Made by a program: the position numbers and the translations under genes
From: Bradyrhizobium campsiandrae
GTDB lineage: Bacteria; Pseudomonadota; Alphaproteobacteria; Rhizobiales; Xanthobacteraceae
Direction: 5' to 3'
DNA length: 46,419 nucleotides
Assembly (NCBI RefSeq): GCF_014529705.1
Contig: NZ_JAANIH010000070.1
Location: 1-46,419, forward strand
The notes under the pieces: model-generated
Databases searched by the model: none
What the model saw: the letters and a program-made list of their open reading frames with translations, nothing else
Told to the model about the DNA's origin: nothing
In this document: positions 1-7,115 of the stretch, one piece after another
How the letters are laid out: each line of letters opens with the position of its first letter
How positions within the stretch are numbered: position 1 is the first letter of the stretch

Positions 1-138
1 GCGATCAAAGCAACTTTGGGCAATGTGAGTTGCATGGAAATTCTCCAGCCTCAATTCGGCGAGACCGGAATGGCTCGCACGATTCTTCGACGGGAGCTGA
101 TCGAAGCCGGTTCGAGGGCCGGCTTCACGCCCGCGTGA
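1..138 (+). CDS. 3' end of a hypothetical protein (5' partial)
   Basis: Frame 1 is open from the first base to a TGA at 136-138 and gives about 45 residues ending GSRAGFTPA. No start codon is visible because the window cuts the gene. The ORF stops 20 bp before the convergent stop of the acetyltransferase gene, which is the spacing expected for a real gene end. I do not recognise the family; the stretch GNVSCMEILQPQFGE loosely recalls the last strand of small alpha/beta or VOC-type domains, but that is a guess. Confidence 0.45.
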   Translation, partial: AIKATLGNVSCMEILQPQFGETGMARTILRRELIEAGSRAGFTPA

Positions 139-158
139 GGCGGTACGCGGGAAGGGGG

Positions 159-662
159 CTACTTGCCGGGCTCGCGCAGCATGTAGGTCGCGCTTGCGCC
201 ATAGGACGACAGCTTGTCGCGCAGCGCCGCGTCCGCTGCGACGCCGTGGAAGCCGAGACGCTCCCATAATGCGCGCGTGCCATAGACCGAGACCAGTGCA
301 AGCGTCCTGATGCCGGAAGATCGCGCGATCTCCTCGATCTCTGTGACATAAGCGCGCGCCACGTCACCGCGATGGCCGGGCAGCACGGCGACGTCGTGCA
401 CATAGAGACAGTCGGCAGCTTCGGGCAATCGCGCGAGGAAGTCGTCGAGTGGCGGGATCTGTTGCCGCAGCCAGGGATGCGCGAGGCCGTAACCCACAAT
501 CTCGTTGCCTGCGGCAAGCACGCGACAGCCGTCAGGATAGAGCCGCATCTTTTCCAAAAGCACTTCGGGACGCTCGGGCAAATCAGGATGAATCCGCGCC
601 GCGATCGCGCTGATCGCTTCGAGGTCTCCGTCGTGCGCGCGACGCCAACGCGGCCCGCTCAT
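159..662 (-). CDS. GNAT-family N-acetyltransferase
   Basis: This 167-residue protein has the size and layout of a single-domain GNAT acetyltransferase, which moves an acetyl group from acetyl-CoA to an amine. The N-terminus (RRAHDGDLEAISAI) is the usual first strand and helix. The segment LYVHDVAVLPGHRGDVARA at about residues 86-104 matches motif A, with its V-x-P-x-x-RG-x-G/A acetyl-CoA loop, and ALWERLGFHGV is the typical C-terminal motif B (YExLGF). The substrate cannot be read from sequence. It stands alone, convergent with the partial gene to its left. Confidence 0.8.
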   Translation of the reverse strand: MSGPRWRRAHDGDLEAISAIAARIHPDLPERPEVLLEKMRLYPDGCRVLAAGNEIVGYGLAHPWLRQQIPPLDDFLARLPEAADCLYVHDVAVLPGHRGDVARAYVTEIEEIARSSGIRTLALVSVYGTRALWERLGFHGVAADAALRDKLSSYGASATYMLREPGK

Positions 663-817
663 CTGCCTGCTCCGTATCGATCACCGCAATTTATTCCGTT
701 GCATCGACACGCGCAGCCAAAAATATCTTTGCGCAGGTTCGAGGAATAGTGCGCGCATCGCGGCGTCCTACCCCATGCAAAGCGATTTTTTTGGCTAGTT
801 GCATGACAGGAGATACC

Positions 818-1207
818 ATGACGACATCCTCGATCCGCCTCGCGCTCACGCTCGTTGCGTCCCTTGCGATCACCTCTGCCGTGCTCGCCGCGCCGCCGAC
901 CAAGACCGGCAAGACCGACAAGGGCAACGTGCTGACCGACGCCAAGGGCATGTCGCTCTATACGTTCGACAAGGATGCGGACGGAAAGTCGGCGTGCAAC
1001 GGCCCGTGTGCGGCAAACTGGCCGGCGTTGAAGGCCGAAGCCAACGACGCACCTGGCGACGGCTATACCATCATCACCCGCGACGACGGCTCCAAGCAGT
1101 GGGCGCACAAGGGCAAGCCGCTCTACACCTTTGCCAAGGACACCAAGCCCGGCGACATCACCGGCGACGGTTTTCTGAACGGTGCCTGGCATCTGGCGAT
1201 GCCGTGA
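818..1207 (+). CDS. Exported protein with two 'secreted repeat' (COG4315-type) units
   Basis: A 129-residue exported protein. I chose the ATG at 818 rather than the upstream in-frame start at 749 because an ACAGGAG ribosome site (806-812) precedes it and it opens directly into a clean signal peptide (SIRLALTLVASLAITSAVLA). The mature part holds two copies of the short motif of PF03640, LTDAKGMSLYTFDKDADGKS with a CxxxC pair, then KGKPLYTFAKDTKPGD. Members of this family are periplasmic or lipoproteins of unknown biochemical role. There is no lipobox, so it is probably soluble in the periplasm. Confidence 0.8.
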   Translation: MTTSSIRLALTLVASLAITSAVLAAPPTKTGKTDKGNVLTDAKGMSLYTFDKDADGKSACNGPCAANWPALKAEANDAPGDGYTIITRDDGSKQWAHKGKPLYTFAKDTKPGDITGDGFLNGAWHLAMP

Positions 1208-1226
1208 ACGCGACAGGAGAGGCGGC

Positions 1227-1781
1227 CTAGCGCAGCCCCTCATACACCATCAATCCGCGTGCGATCTGCAGCTTGCGGATCGCCCGCGGCAGCAATTTCT
1301 CCGGCTGGTGCAGATAGCGCCAGGAGGTGACGGTGAACGGGCCAAGCGCCCCGCACTCGTCGTCGAACGGGGCGAGCACGCCGGTCACGCTCACCGGCGT
1401 GTGCGGGCGGGCGTTGAAAGGCAGCAGCAGCAGTTCGAGATGAGCCTTGCTGCCGTCCTCACGGGTCGCCGTGATACCGGCGATGGCGCCTAACGTCTCT
1501 TCGGCGACCACCGTCGTGATCTCCTCGATCTCGCTGCGGCTGCCTTCCATGAACAGCGCGGCGAAGCTCTGGTCCTTGAGGTCGAGGCCGGCGAGCGCGC
1601 AGACGCGGGTGCCGGCAACGCGGAACGGAAAGCCGAGCTTGGGTTCGCACGACAGGACGAAGATGTCGCCCAGCAGCTCGCGCACGGCAGCCGGGTCGAT
1701 ATCGGCCCTGTCAGGGGCCCGCGCGCTGCCGCGCTTCTTGTCCCAATACGCGAAGAACGCGCGGCTCGATGGATGTTTCAT
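1227..1781 (-). CDS. PAS domain protein of the PAS_5 family
   Basis: A 184-residue protein beginning with the signature of the alphaproteobacterial PAS_5 family (FFAYWDKKRG, then APDRADIDPAAVRELLGDIF). The PAS fold occupies roughly residues 20-150 and there is no output domain. Small proteins of this kind are thought to sense a ligand or redox state and act through a partner, but no partner is encoded beside it. It is convergent with the secreted-repeat gene, with 19 bp between the stop codons. Family membership is clear from the N-terminal motif; the function is unknown. Confidence 0.75.
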   Translation of the reverse strand: MKHPSSRAFFAYWDKKRGSARAPDRADIDPAAVRELLGDIFVLSCEPKLGFPFRVAGTRVCALAGLDLKDQSFAALFMEGSRSEIEEITTVVAEETLGAIAGITATREDGSKAHLELLLLPFNARPHTPVSVTGVLAPFDDECGALGPFTVTSWRYLHQPEKLLPRAIRKLQIARGLMVYEGLR

Positions 1782-2202
1782 GTCTGACGCCTACCCCGAG
1801 GTGCAGCTCCACGGGACAGACCTGTCCCGCTTCAGCGCACCGGAGATCCCTTTGCTGTTGTGCAGGAGGGGAATTGCAGCGTCCATGCCGCGAGGGCGTT
1901 TTCGGCGCCTTGCGCGCCGCCTTTGCGTCGTTAACGTTAAATTAACTATGCGCTTTCGCGCTGCCGCACGGCTGCTATGGTGGTCGCGGTCGCAAGCCTT
2001 GCCGCTTTCTCCAGGTTCTCGGCGAGGCCTGTACACGGGCGTCAAACAGTTTGGTCACTGGCCGCGGGGAGGGGTGGGGATACACCTTGTTCTTCCGTTG
2101 CGCCGGAAAGGCCGACACGGATAGGCAGGGCTTTCCCAGGGCCCTGCCTTTTCCTTTTGTGCACTTGCGCTGGGCTGGTAAAGGCGACTATCTCCAAGCC
2201 TC
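1782..2202. other. 421-bp intergenic region between divergent genes, with an orphan terminator
   Basis: No convincing ORF is present. The left part (1930-1960) is AT-rich (GTTAACGTTAAATTAAC) and could hold a promoter. The right part ends in a strong intrinsic terminator at 2123-2158, although no protein gene on this strand ends before it. A short untranslated transcript is the simplest reading. Confidence 0.5.
2123..2158 (+). terminator. Strong intrinsic terminator without an upstream protein gene
   Basis: GGCAGGGC (2124-2131) pairs perfectly with GCCCTGCC (2141-2148) across a 9-nt loop, one further A-T pair closes the stem, and TTTTCCTTTT follows. The nearest gene on this strand upstream ends at 1207, beyond the oppositely oriented PAS gene, so the terminator probably belongs to a small RNA starting within about 1930-2080, or acts as an attenuator before the rhomboid gene. 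Confidence 0.65.
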
Positions 2203-3042
2203 TTGCTCCGCGCGCCCGAAAGCGAAACCGTTTTGGATTCCCCGTCACACCCCCCGTCGGACCATCCGGTCGTCGTCGAACCGGCCCCGCGCGAGCCGAT
2301 CCTGACGCTGCCGTGGCCGCTGACGGCCTATGTCGTCCTCCTGGCGGTGATCCATTTGCGGGTGCTGCTGCCGCCGGAGCTGGAGAACTGGACCATCGAC
2401 GTGTTCGGATTCATTCCGAAGCGTTACGATTCCTCGCTGCTCAACCTGCAGATTCCGGGTGGTGCGGGCGCCAAGGTCTGGAGCTTCGTCACCTATTCGC
2501 TGCTGCACGCCAATCTGACCCATCTTGCCTTCAACGTGCTGTGGCTGCTGCCGTTCGGCAGCGCGCTGGCGCGGCGCTTCGGCGGCTTGCGTTTCTTCGC
2601 CTTCCTGGCGGTGACGGCGGCGGCCGGCGCGCTTGCCCATCTCCTCACCCACGAGCATGCGGTGGTGCCGATGATCGGCGCCTCGGCGTCGGTGTCGGGT
2701 GCCATGGCGGCGGCGATCCGCTTCGCCTTCGTGCGCGGCAGCTTCCTGTCGTTCAGCCGTTCGGATGCCGATACCGCTGCCAAGGTTCCGGCGCAGCCGC
2801 TGCTGCGGGCCCTTCGCGACCGGCGGATCGTCGGCTTCCTCGGTGTGTGGTTCGTGATGAACATCATCTTCGGCGTCGGCGCGATCGGCGTCGAGGGCGG
2901 CAGTGCGCAAGTTGCTTGGCAGGCGCATATCGGCGGCTTCTTCGCGGGCCTCTTGCTGTTCGCGCTGTTCGATCCGGTGCCGCGCGTGCGAAACGATGAT
3001 GCTGCGGATGCGTCATCACGCGACATTTCAAACGGTATTTGA
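2203..3042 (+). CDS. Rhomboid-family intramembrane serine protease
   Basis: A 279-residue multi-span membrane protein with the rhomboid core. After a proline-rich N-terminal tail come the first membrane segment (PLTAYVVLLAVIHLRVLL), the HANLTHLAFN motif of helix 2, the nucleophile region MIGASASVSGA and the catalytic-histidine helix AHIGGFFAGLLLF. The usual GxSG is GASA here, with Ala in place of the Gly after the Ser, which may lower activity. The start is uncertain: TTG at 2203 and TTG at 2233 are both possible and neither has a strong ribosome site. Rhomboids cleave transmembrane segments inside the bilayer; the substrate is unknown. Confidence 0.85.
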   Translation: MLRAPESETVLDSPSHPPSDHPVVVEPAPREPILTLPWPLTAYVVLLAVIHLRVLLPPELENWTIDVFGFIPKRYDSSLLNLQIPGGAGAKVWSFVTYSLLHANLTHLAFNVLWLLPFGSALARRFGGLRFFAFLAVTAAAGALAHLLTHEHAVVPMIGASASVSGAMAAAIRFAFVRGSFLSFSRSDADTAAKVPAQPLLRALRDRRIVGFLGVWFVMNIIFGVGAIGVEGGSAQVAWQAHIGGFFAGLLLFALFDPVPRVRNDDAADASSRDISNGI

Positions 3043-3230
3043 AGCGGCGCTTGCGGCGCGGCTCGAATTCATCCATCATCCCAGCGAAGAATGTTTCGAA
3101 GCGACAAGCCCGTAGAGGCAATGCTTCGACAAGCGCCCGAGCGTGAAACCGGCGCCAAAACTGTTAGTTGAAGACTCGCGAACAAGTCCAGACCGTGCAA
3201 AGCGGATGGATCCGATTCAGGGAGGCGACA

Positions 3231-3659
3231 ATGACGGTACGTTCCATTCTCAATACCAAGGGCCACCAGATCATGAGCGTCGCGCCCGACGCCAAACTCG
3301 CGGCCGCCGTGAAGCTGCTCGGTGAGAAGAAGATCGGCGCGGTGCTGGTCATGGACCAGAGCCGGCTCGAGGGCATCCTGTCCGAGCGCGACATCGTGCG
3401 CGTCCTCGGCGAGCGCGGTGCCGCTGTGCTGGATGAGCCGGTCTCTCAGGTCATGACCCGCAAGGTCGTGACCTGTAAGGAGACCGACACGGTCGCCGAG
3501 CTCATGGAGATGATGACCAAGGGCAAGTTCCGCCACTTGCCCGTGCTCGAGAACAACAAGGTGGTCGGCCTGATCTCGATCGGCGACATCGTCAAGCGCC
3601 GCGTGCAGGAATACGAGTCCGAGCAGGAAGCCCTGCGCGACTACATCAAGACGGCCTGA
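3231..3659 (+). CDS. Twin-CBS-domain protein
   Basis: A 142-residue protein made only of two CBS domains, at about residues 8-65 and 73-130. Each has the sequence expected of an adenosyl-nucleotide binding module (GAVLVMDQSRLEGILSERDI, then HLPVLENNKVVGLISIGDIV). Stand-alone CBS pairs bind ligands such as AMP, ATP or NADH and modulate partner enzymes or channels. I took ATG 3231 because GGAGG at 3221-3225 precedes it at good spacing; the longer in-frame ORF from 3168 has no such site. No obvious partner lies next to it. Confidence 0.9.
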   Translation: MTVRSILNTKGHQIMSVAPDAKLAAAVKLLGEKKIGAVLVMDQSRLEGILSERDIVRVLGERGAAVLDEPVSQVMTRKVVTCKETDTVAELMEMMTKGKFRHLPVLENNKVVGLISIGDIVKRRVQEYESEQEALRDYIKTA

Positions 3660-3678
3660 GCCGGCTTAGAGGCCGAGC

Positions 3679-4710
3679 CTACTCGACCGCCTTTGGCGCG
3701 GCGCCGTGGGGTGCCGGCGCCAGCACGTCGATCGTTTCCTGGATCTGCTCCAGCGCGCGCTCGGCAGCGCGCACGCCATGTGCGATCAGATCCTCGGCGC
3801 GATGAAAATCGAACCAGCCGAACTGGCCGACCCGCGGCGTGATCAAGAGGTCGGGCGGGTCGCCGGCGAGCCGCGCGCGAGTGATGCGATCCTGCATGAT
3901 GTTGAAGGCATCGATCATCACCGAAGAGATGCCGGGCCGGCCGGCGCTGCCGAAGAACTCGCGCTTGACGGTCCTCTCCGGTGAGAAGATGCGCGGAAAG
4001 CGCCGTTTGGCCGGGGTCTCCTCGGTGACGGGGGCGGCGGCCGGCGCGGGCGTCGCCCCGTGCGCATGGATCGTCGTCGAATGGGTGAAGACGTCGGTGG
4101 ACAGGTTGACGGCGATGACGATCTCGGCACCGAGCGCCCGCGCCGCCGAGACCGGCACCGGGTTCACCAGCGCACCGTCGACGAGCCAGCGGTCGCCGAT
4201 CATCACCGGCGCGAAGATGCCGGGCAGCGCATATGAGGCGCGCATCGCCTCGACCAGCCGGCCGCGCGTGAGCCAGATCTCGTGGCCGGTGCGGATCTCG
4301 GTCGCGACCGAGGCATATTTCATCGGCAGGTCCTCGATCAGGGTTTGGCCGATCGATTCCTCCAGCCGGCTTGCGAGCTTCTCGCCGCCGATCAGGCCGG
4401 AGCCATTGAGACGGATGTCGAGATAGCCGAGGATGTTGCGCACCCCCTGCAGGCTGCGGGCCCATTCCTCAAGCGCATCGAGCCGGTCGGCCGCATAGGC
4501 GCCGCCGACGGCCGCACCGATCGAGGTGCCGACCACGACATCGGGCACGATGCCGTTGGCCAGCAGCGTTCTCATGATACCGATATGCGCAAAGCCACGT
4601 GCCGCGCCGCCTCCCAGCGCGAGGCCGAGGACGGGTCTGCGGATACTGCCGAGGCCGACCTTCTCGCCATTCGCGCCGTTCGAGCTCCGACCTTTCAAGA
4701 TATCCAGCAC
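3679..4710 (-). CDS. Patatin-like phospholipase (RssA/YchK type)
   Basis: A 343-residue patatin-fold acyl hydrolase. The oxyanion loop LALGGGAARGFAHIG (about residues 30-44) and the nucleophile elbow GTSIG with Ser63 are intact, as is the catalytic DGA at Asp178 of the Ser-Asp dyad. The arrangement and size match bacterial RssA/YchK-like patatins, which act on lipid acyl esters at the cytoplasmic face. A proline/alanine-rich insertion near residues 220-240 is unusual. It is convergent with the CBS gene, with 19 bp between stops. The catalytic call is firm; the substrate is unknown. Confidence 0.9.
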   Translation of the reverse strand: MLDILKGRSSNGANGEKVGLGSIRRPVLGLALGGGAARGFAHIGIMRTLLANGIVPDVVVGTSIGAAVGGAYAADRLDALEEWARSLQGVRNILGYLDIRLNGSGLIGGEKLASRLEESIGQTLIEDLPMKYASVATEIRTGHEIWLTRGRLVEAMRASYALPGIFAPVMIGDRWLVDGALVNPVPVSAARALGAEIVIAVNLSTDVFTHSTTIHAHGATPAPAAAPVTEETPAKRRFPRIFSPERTVKREFFGSAGRPGISSVMIDAFNIMQDRITRARLAGDPPDLLITPRVGQFGWFDFHRAEDLIAHGVRAAERALEQIQETIDVLAPAPHGAAPKAVE

Positions 4711-4954
4711 CGAAACTCTCCTACTCCGGGCCAGTCCTCACTCCAGAGTAGGCACCGAATTTCCGCTTCGCCAGAACGGGCGCAAAGCTTGGTTTACAGC
4801 GTTCGGGACGCAGGGGGCAGGAGTGTGGCAAAGGCCGGTTGCCTCCTGTGTAATCACGCAGGCGTCAACTAGGTTCCAATGATCAGGGCAAAGCCGTATT
4901 CCCCGGGATTTCAGAGGCTTGAATTTGCCGCGTTTTCGGTGAAAACCAGCAGAC

Positions 4955-6028
4955 ATGACTCCAGGGGGTGACGGCATCATCGGATGGCGGCGCGGCGGCA
5001 GGCTGCTGCCGGCGCTCGTCGTTGCCGCATGCCTGCTCGCCTTCGGCCAAAATACCGCTCAGGCGCAGCTTTTCTCCGACCGGCCACCGCCGGTGCCGCC
5101 GGCTTCGGTGCCCGATCCCGGCGGCGCCGTCAGCCTGGCGCCGCCCTCCGGTCCCGGCGCCGGTCCACCGAGCCTGCCGCCGACCCTGACCCAGCCGAAT
5201 ACGCCCAGCATGCCGCCACCCGCGGTGACTACCGTGCCGCCGGCTGCGCCGCTCAACGCGGCCGCGCCCGGGCAGGCCGTGCTGTCGCTGACAGCCAGAT
5301 ACGGCAAGGACACCCCGCCGATCACCAGCGGCCTGGTCTGGCGGGTGTTTGCCGACCGGCCCGACGAGAACGGCACCTTCAAGCTGATCCGCGAGGATCG
5401 CAATGCCACGCCCAACATCGTGCTGCCGCCGGGCAATTACGTCGTCCACGTCGCCTTCGGCCTCGTCAGCGCGGTGCGCACCGTCAGCCTGAAGGCCGAG
5501 ACCGACCGCGAATCCTTCGTGCTGCCGGCCGGCGGCCTGCGCATCGAGGGCCGCGTCGGTACCAGCCGCATTCCGCAGAACCAGATCTCCTTCGCCATCT
5601 ACAAGGGCAGCCAGTTCGAATCCGGCGAGCGCGCCGCGCTCGTGCCGAACGTTGCCGCCGGCGACGTCGTGCTGATTCCGGAGGGCACCTACTACATCAT
5701 CTCGAACTATGGCGACGCCAATTCGGTGGTGCGCTCGGACATCCGCGTCCAGGCCGGCAAGCTTACCGACGTCACCATCACCCACCGCGCCGCCGTCATC
5801 ACGCTCAAGCTCGTCAGCGACAAGGGCGGCGAGGCGCTCGCCAACACCGCCTGGTCGGTGCTGACGCCGGGCGGCGACGTCATCAAGGAATCGATCGGCG
5901 CCTTCCCGCGCGTCGTGCTCTCCGAAGGCGAATACCGCGCCATCGCCAAGAACGAGGGCAAGGTCTATGAGCGCGGCTTCAACGTCGTGAACGGCGTCGA
6001 CGGCGAAGTCGAAGTCGTCGCGCGCTAA
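4955..6028 (+). CDS. Exported protein with proline-rich linker and beta-sandwich repeats
   Basis: A 357-residue protein. Residues 1-38 form a signal peptide (LLPALVVAACLLAFGQ, probable cleavage after AQA). Residues 40-105 are rich in Pro and Ala. The rest looks like two or three beta-sandwich units, each with an IVLPPGNYVVHVAFG or VLIPEGTYYIISNYG type segment, which resembles carboxypeptidase-regulatory or transthyretin-like folds. No catalytic motif is visible, so a periplasmic binding or structural role is likely. I do not recognise a named family. Confidence 0.75.
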   Translation: MTPGGDGIIGWRRGGRLLPALVVAACLLAFGQNTAQAQLFSDRPPPVPPASVPDPGGAVSLAPPSGPGAGPPSLPPTLTQPNTPSMPPPAVTTVPPAAPLNAAAPGQAVLSLTARYGKDTPPITSGLVWRVFADRPDENGTFKLIREDRNATPNIVLPPGNYVVHVAFGLVSAVRTVSLKAETDRESFVLPAGGLRIEGRVGTSRIPQNQISFAIYKGSQFESGERAALVPNVAAGDVVLIPEGTYYIISNYGDANSVVRSDIRVQAGKLTDVTITHRAAVITLKLVSDKGGEALANTAWSVLTPGGDVIKESIGAFPRVVLSEGEYRAIAKNEGKVYERGFNVVNGVDGEVEVVAR

Positions 6029-6461
6029 GCGCGCCGCGCTTCTCATTCAGCGCACACAAGGTCACGGAGGGCCGCGGAGGATTGCGCGATGAGATCGCTC
6101 CACATCTTCCCGCACGAGTCGAGCGTTCACATGTTGACGGCTGTTCACATGCGCAGCTCTCGTCCGGTGAGCGTTCGCTTACCGAACATTCGTGTTGTGT
6201 TTCGGCTTGAATACCGCTGCCACCGCCACCGCACTACGCCGCAAAAGGTTTAAAACACCGGCGGCATCGGCTTATTCCAGCTTGTATTCATGCTGCAGCA
6301 ACTTCGTCATTTCAGGTGCAAGATACGCATTTCCGATAATCAATTTCATTCGCTTTCCGTGCTGCCGCGATATATGTCGGGCATCCCTCCAATGGGGGGA
6401 GGCGGCGCGGCCTTGGGTAGGCTCGCGCGACCGGAAAGCAGCAGGGGCCAAGCGCGTCGGC
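6029..6461. other. 433-bp intergenic region with tandem GTTCACATG motifs
   Basis: No supported gene. The 9-mer GTTCACATG occurs twice in direct orientation at 6125-6133 and 6143-6151 (18-bp pitch), which could be an operator for the small gene downstream. An in-frame extension of that gene reaches back to 6192, but its codon use there is poor and I treat it as non-coding. Confidence 0.35.
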
Positions 6462-6656
6462 ATGTTCGAAGTGATCCTCACCAGGCGCAAACGGCTGGGT
6501 TGGCGTTGGCAGGTCTGCGACCAGTCCGGGAAGATATTCGCCGACGGCTTCGAGCGCACGCGTCCTTCGGCCAAATATCACGGCGAGCGCGCACTATTTT
6601 TCCTGTTGTCGCAGGCCTATTTGCGCAACCGCTCGGCAGCGTCCAGCGAGGACTAA
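6462..6656 (+). CDS. Small conserved-looking basic protein (64 aa)
   Basis: The ORF starts at ATG 6462 and encodes a 64-residue basic, tryptophan-containing protein (EVILTRRKRLGWRWQVCDQ, then GKIFADGFERTR). A strand-turn-strand pattern followed by a helix suggests a small soluble domain. No signal peptide or membrane segment is present. I believe similar short proteins occur in Bradyrhizobium genomes, but no function is known to me. The longer frame from 6192 is rejected because its upstream part lacks coding character. Confidence 0.55.
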   Translation: MFEVILTRRKRLGWRWQVCDQSGKIFADGFERTRPSAKYHGERALFFLLSQAYLRNRSAASSED

Positions 6657-6690
6657 AGCACGATCGGGAAAAGTGCGCAGCGGTTCGGGC
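6654..6690. repeat. Half-site of a rhizobial dispersed intergenic palindrome (possible)
   Basis: The stretch around AAAGCACGATCGGGAAAAGT followed by GCGCAGCGGTTC resembles one arm of a palindromic element often seen between Rhizobiales genes, whose usual form reads GATCCGGAAAAGTG...CGGTTTTCCG. The second arm is not recognisable here, so it may be decayed. The match is from memory of the element, not from a search. Confidence 0.35.
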
Positions 6691-6965
6691 CCATAGGCCA
6701 TCCGGGCCATGGACCACAACGACTTGTGTGGCCCGGTCGGGCAAAACACCCCAACGCTAGGTCAATCCGGCCCGCCAGAGATGTTCTACTTTACCGAAAT
6801 TCGGAAATGACGTATGTGTTATGGCAACCCGGCCCAAGGAAGAGGGCGTATCGCGATCGTCACGACGCGGGCCGGGCGGCGGTGGACGCCCGTCACATCG
6901 GCGCGAAGGGTTTTGCCGGGCGGTATCCGTGAGCATAAACCTCGTGCATGGAGACACATCGCATT

Positions 6966-7026
6966 TTAAGTGACTGTCATAGTCTCTAATGCCCACTAAC
7001 CAATGCGCGACTTAAAACTGTCATAA
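6966..7026 (+). promoter_or_regulatory. Two CTGTCAT heptamers, Pho-box-like, upstream of the GGDEF-EAL gene
   Basis: Heptamers CTGTCAT lie at 6974-6980 and 7018-7024, each in a longer shared context (TTAA...ACTGTCATA). CTGTCAT is the half-site of the PhoB box, whose repeats sit 11 bp apart. The two copies are 44 bp apart, exactly four such units, but the positions between match only weakly. They end 92 bp before the chosen start of the c-di-GMP gene. No other gene lies nearby on either strand, so that gene is the likely target. Confidence 0.45.
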
Positions 7027-7115
7027 TTGCCCAACGGAACCCGCAGCCGCGCTGTTTTTACACGCTATTAAGCGCGCCCGCATTGGATGCGTCGGAAAGT
7101 GCGTTGGGGACTGCA

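Noticed and set aside
4883..6046. 387-codon minus-strand frame over the exported 357-residue protein
   Set aside because: The minus-strand product is rich in Asp/Val/Arg repeats with no fold. The plus strand has a signal peptide and regular beta pattern.
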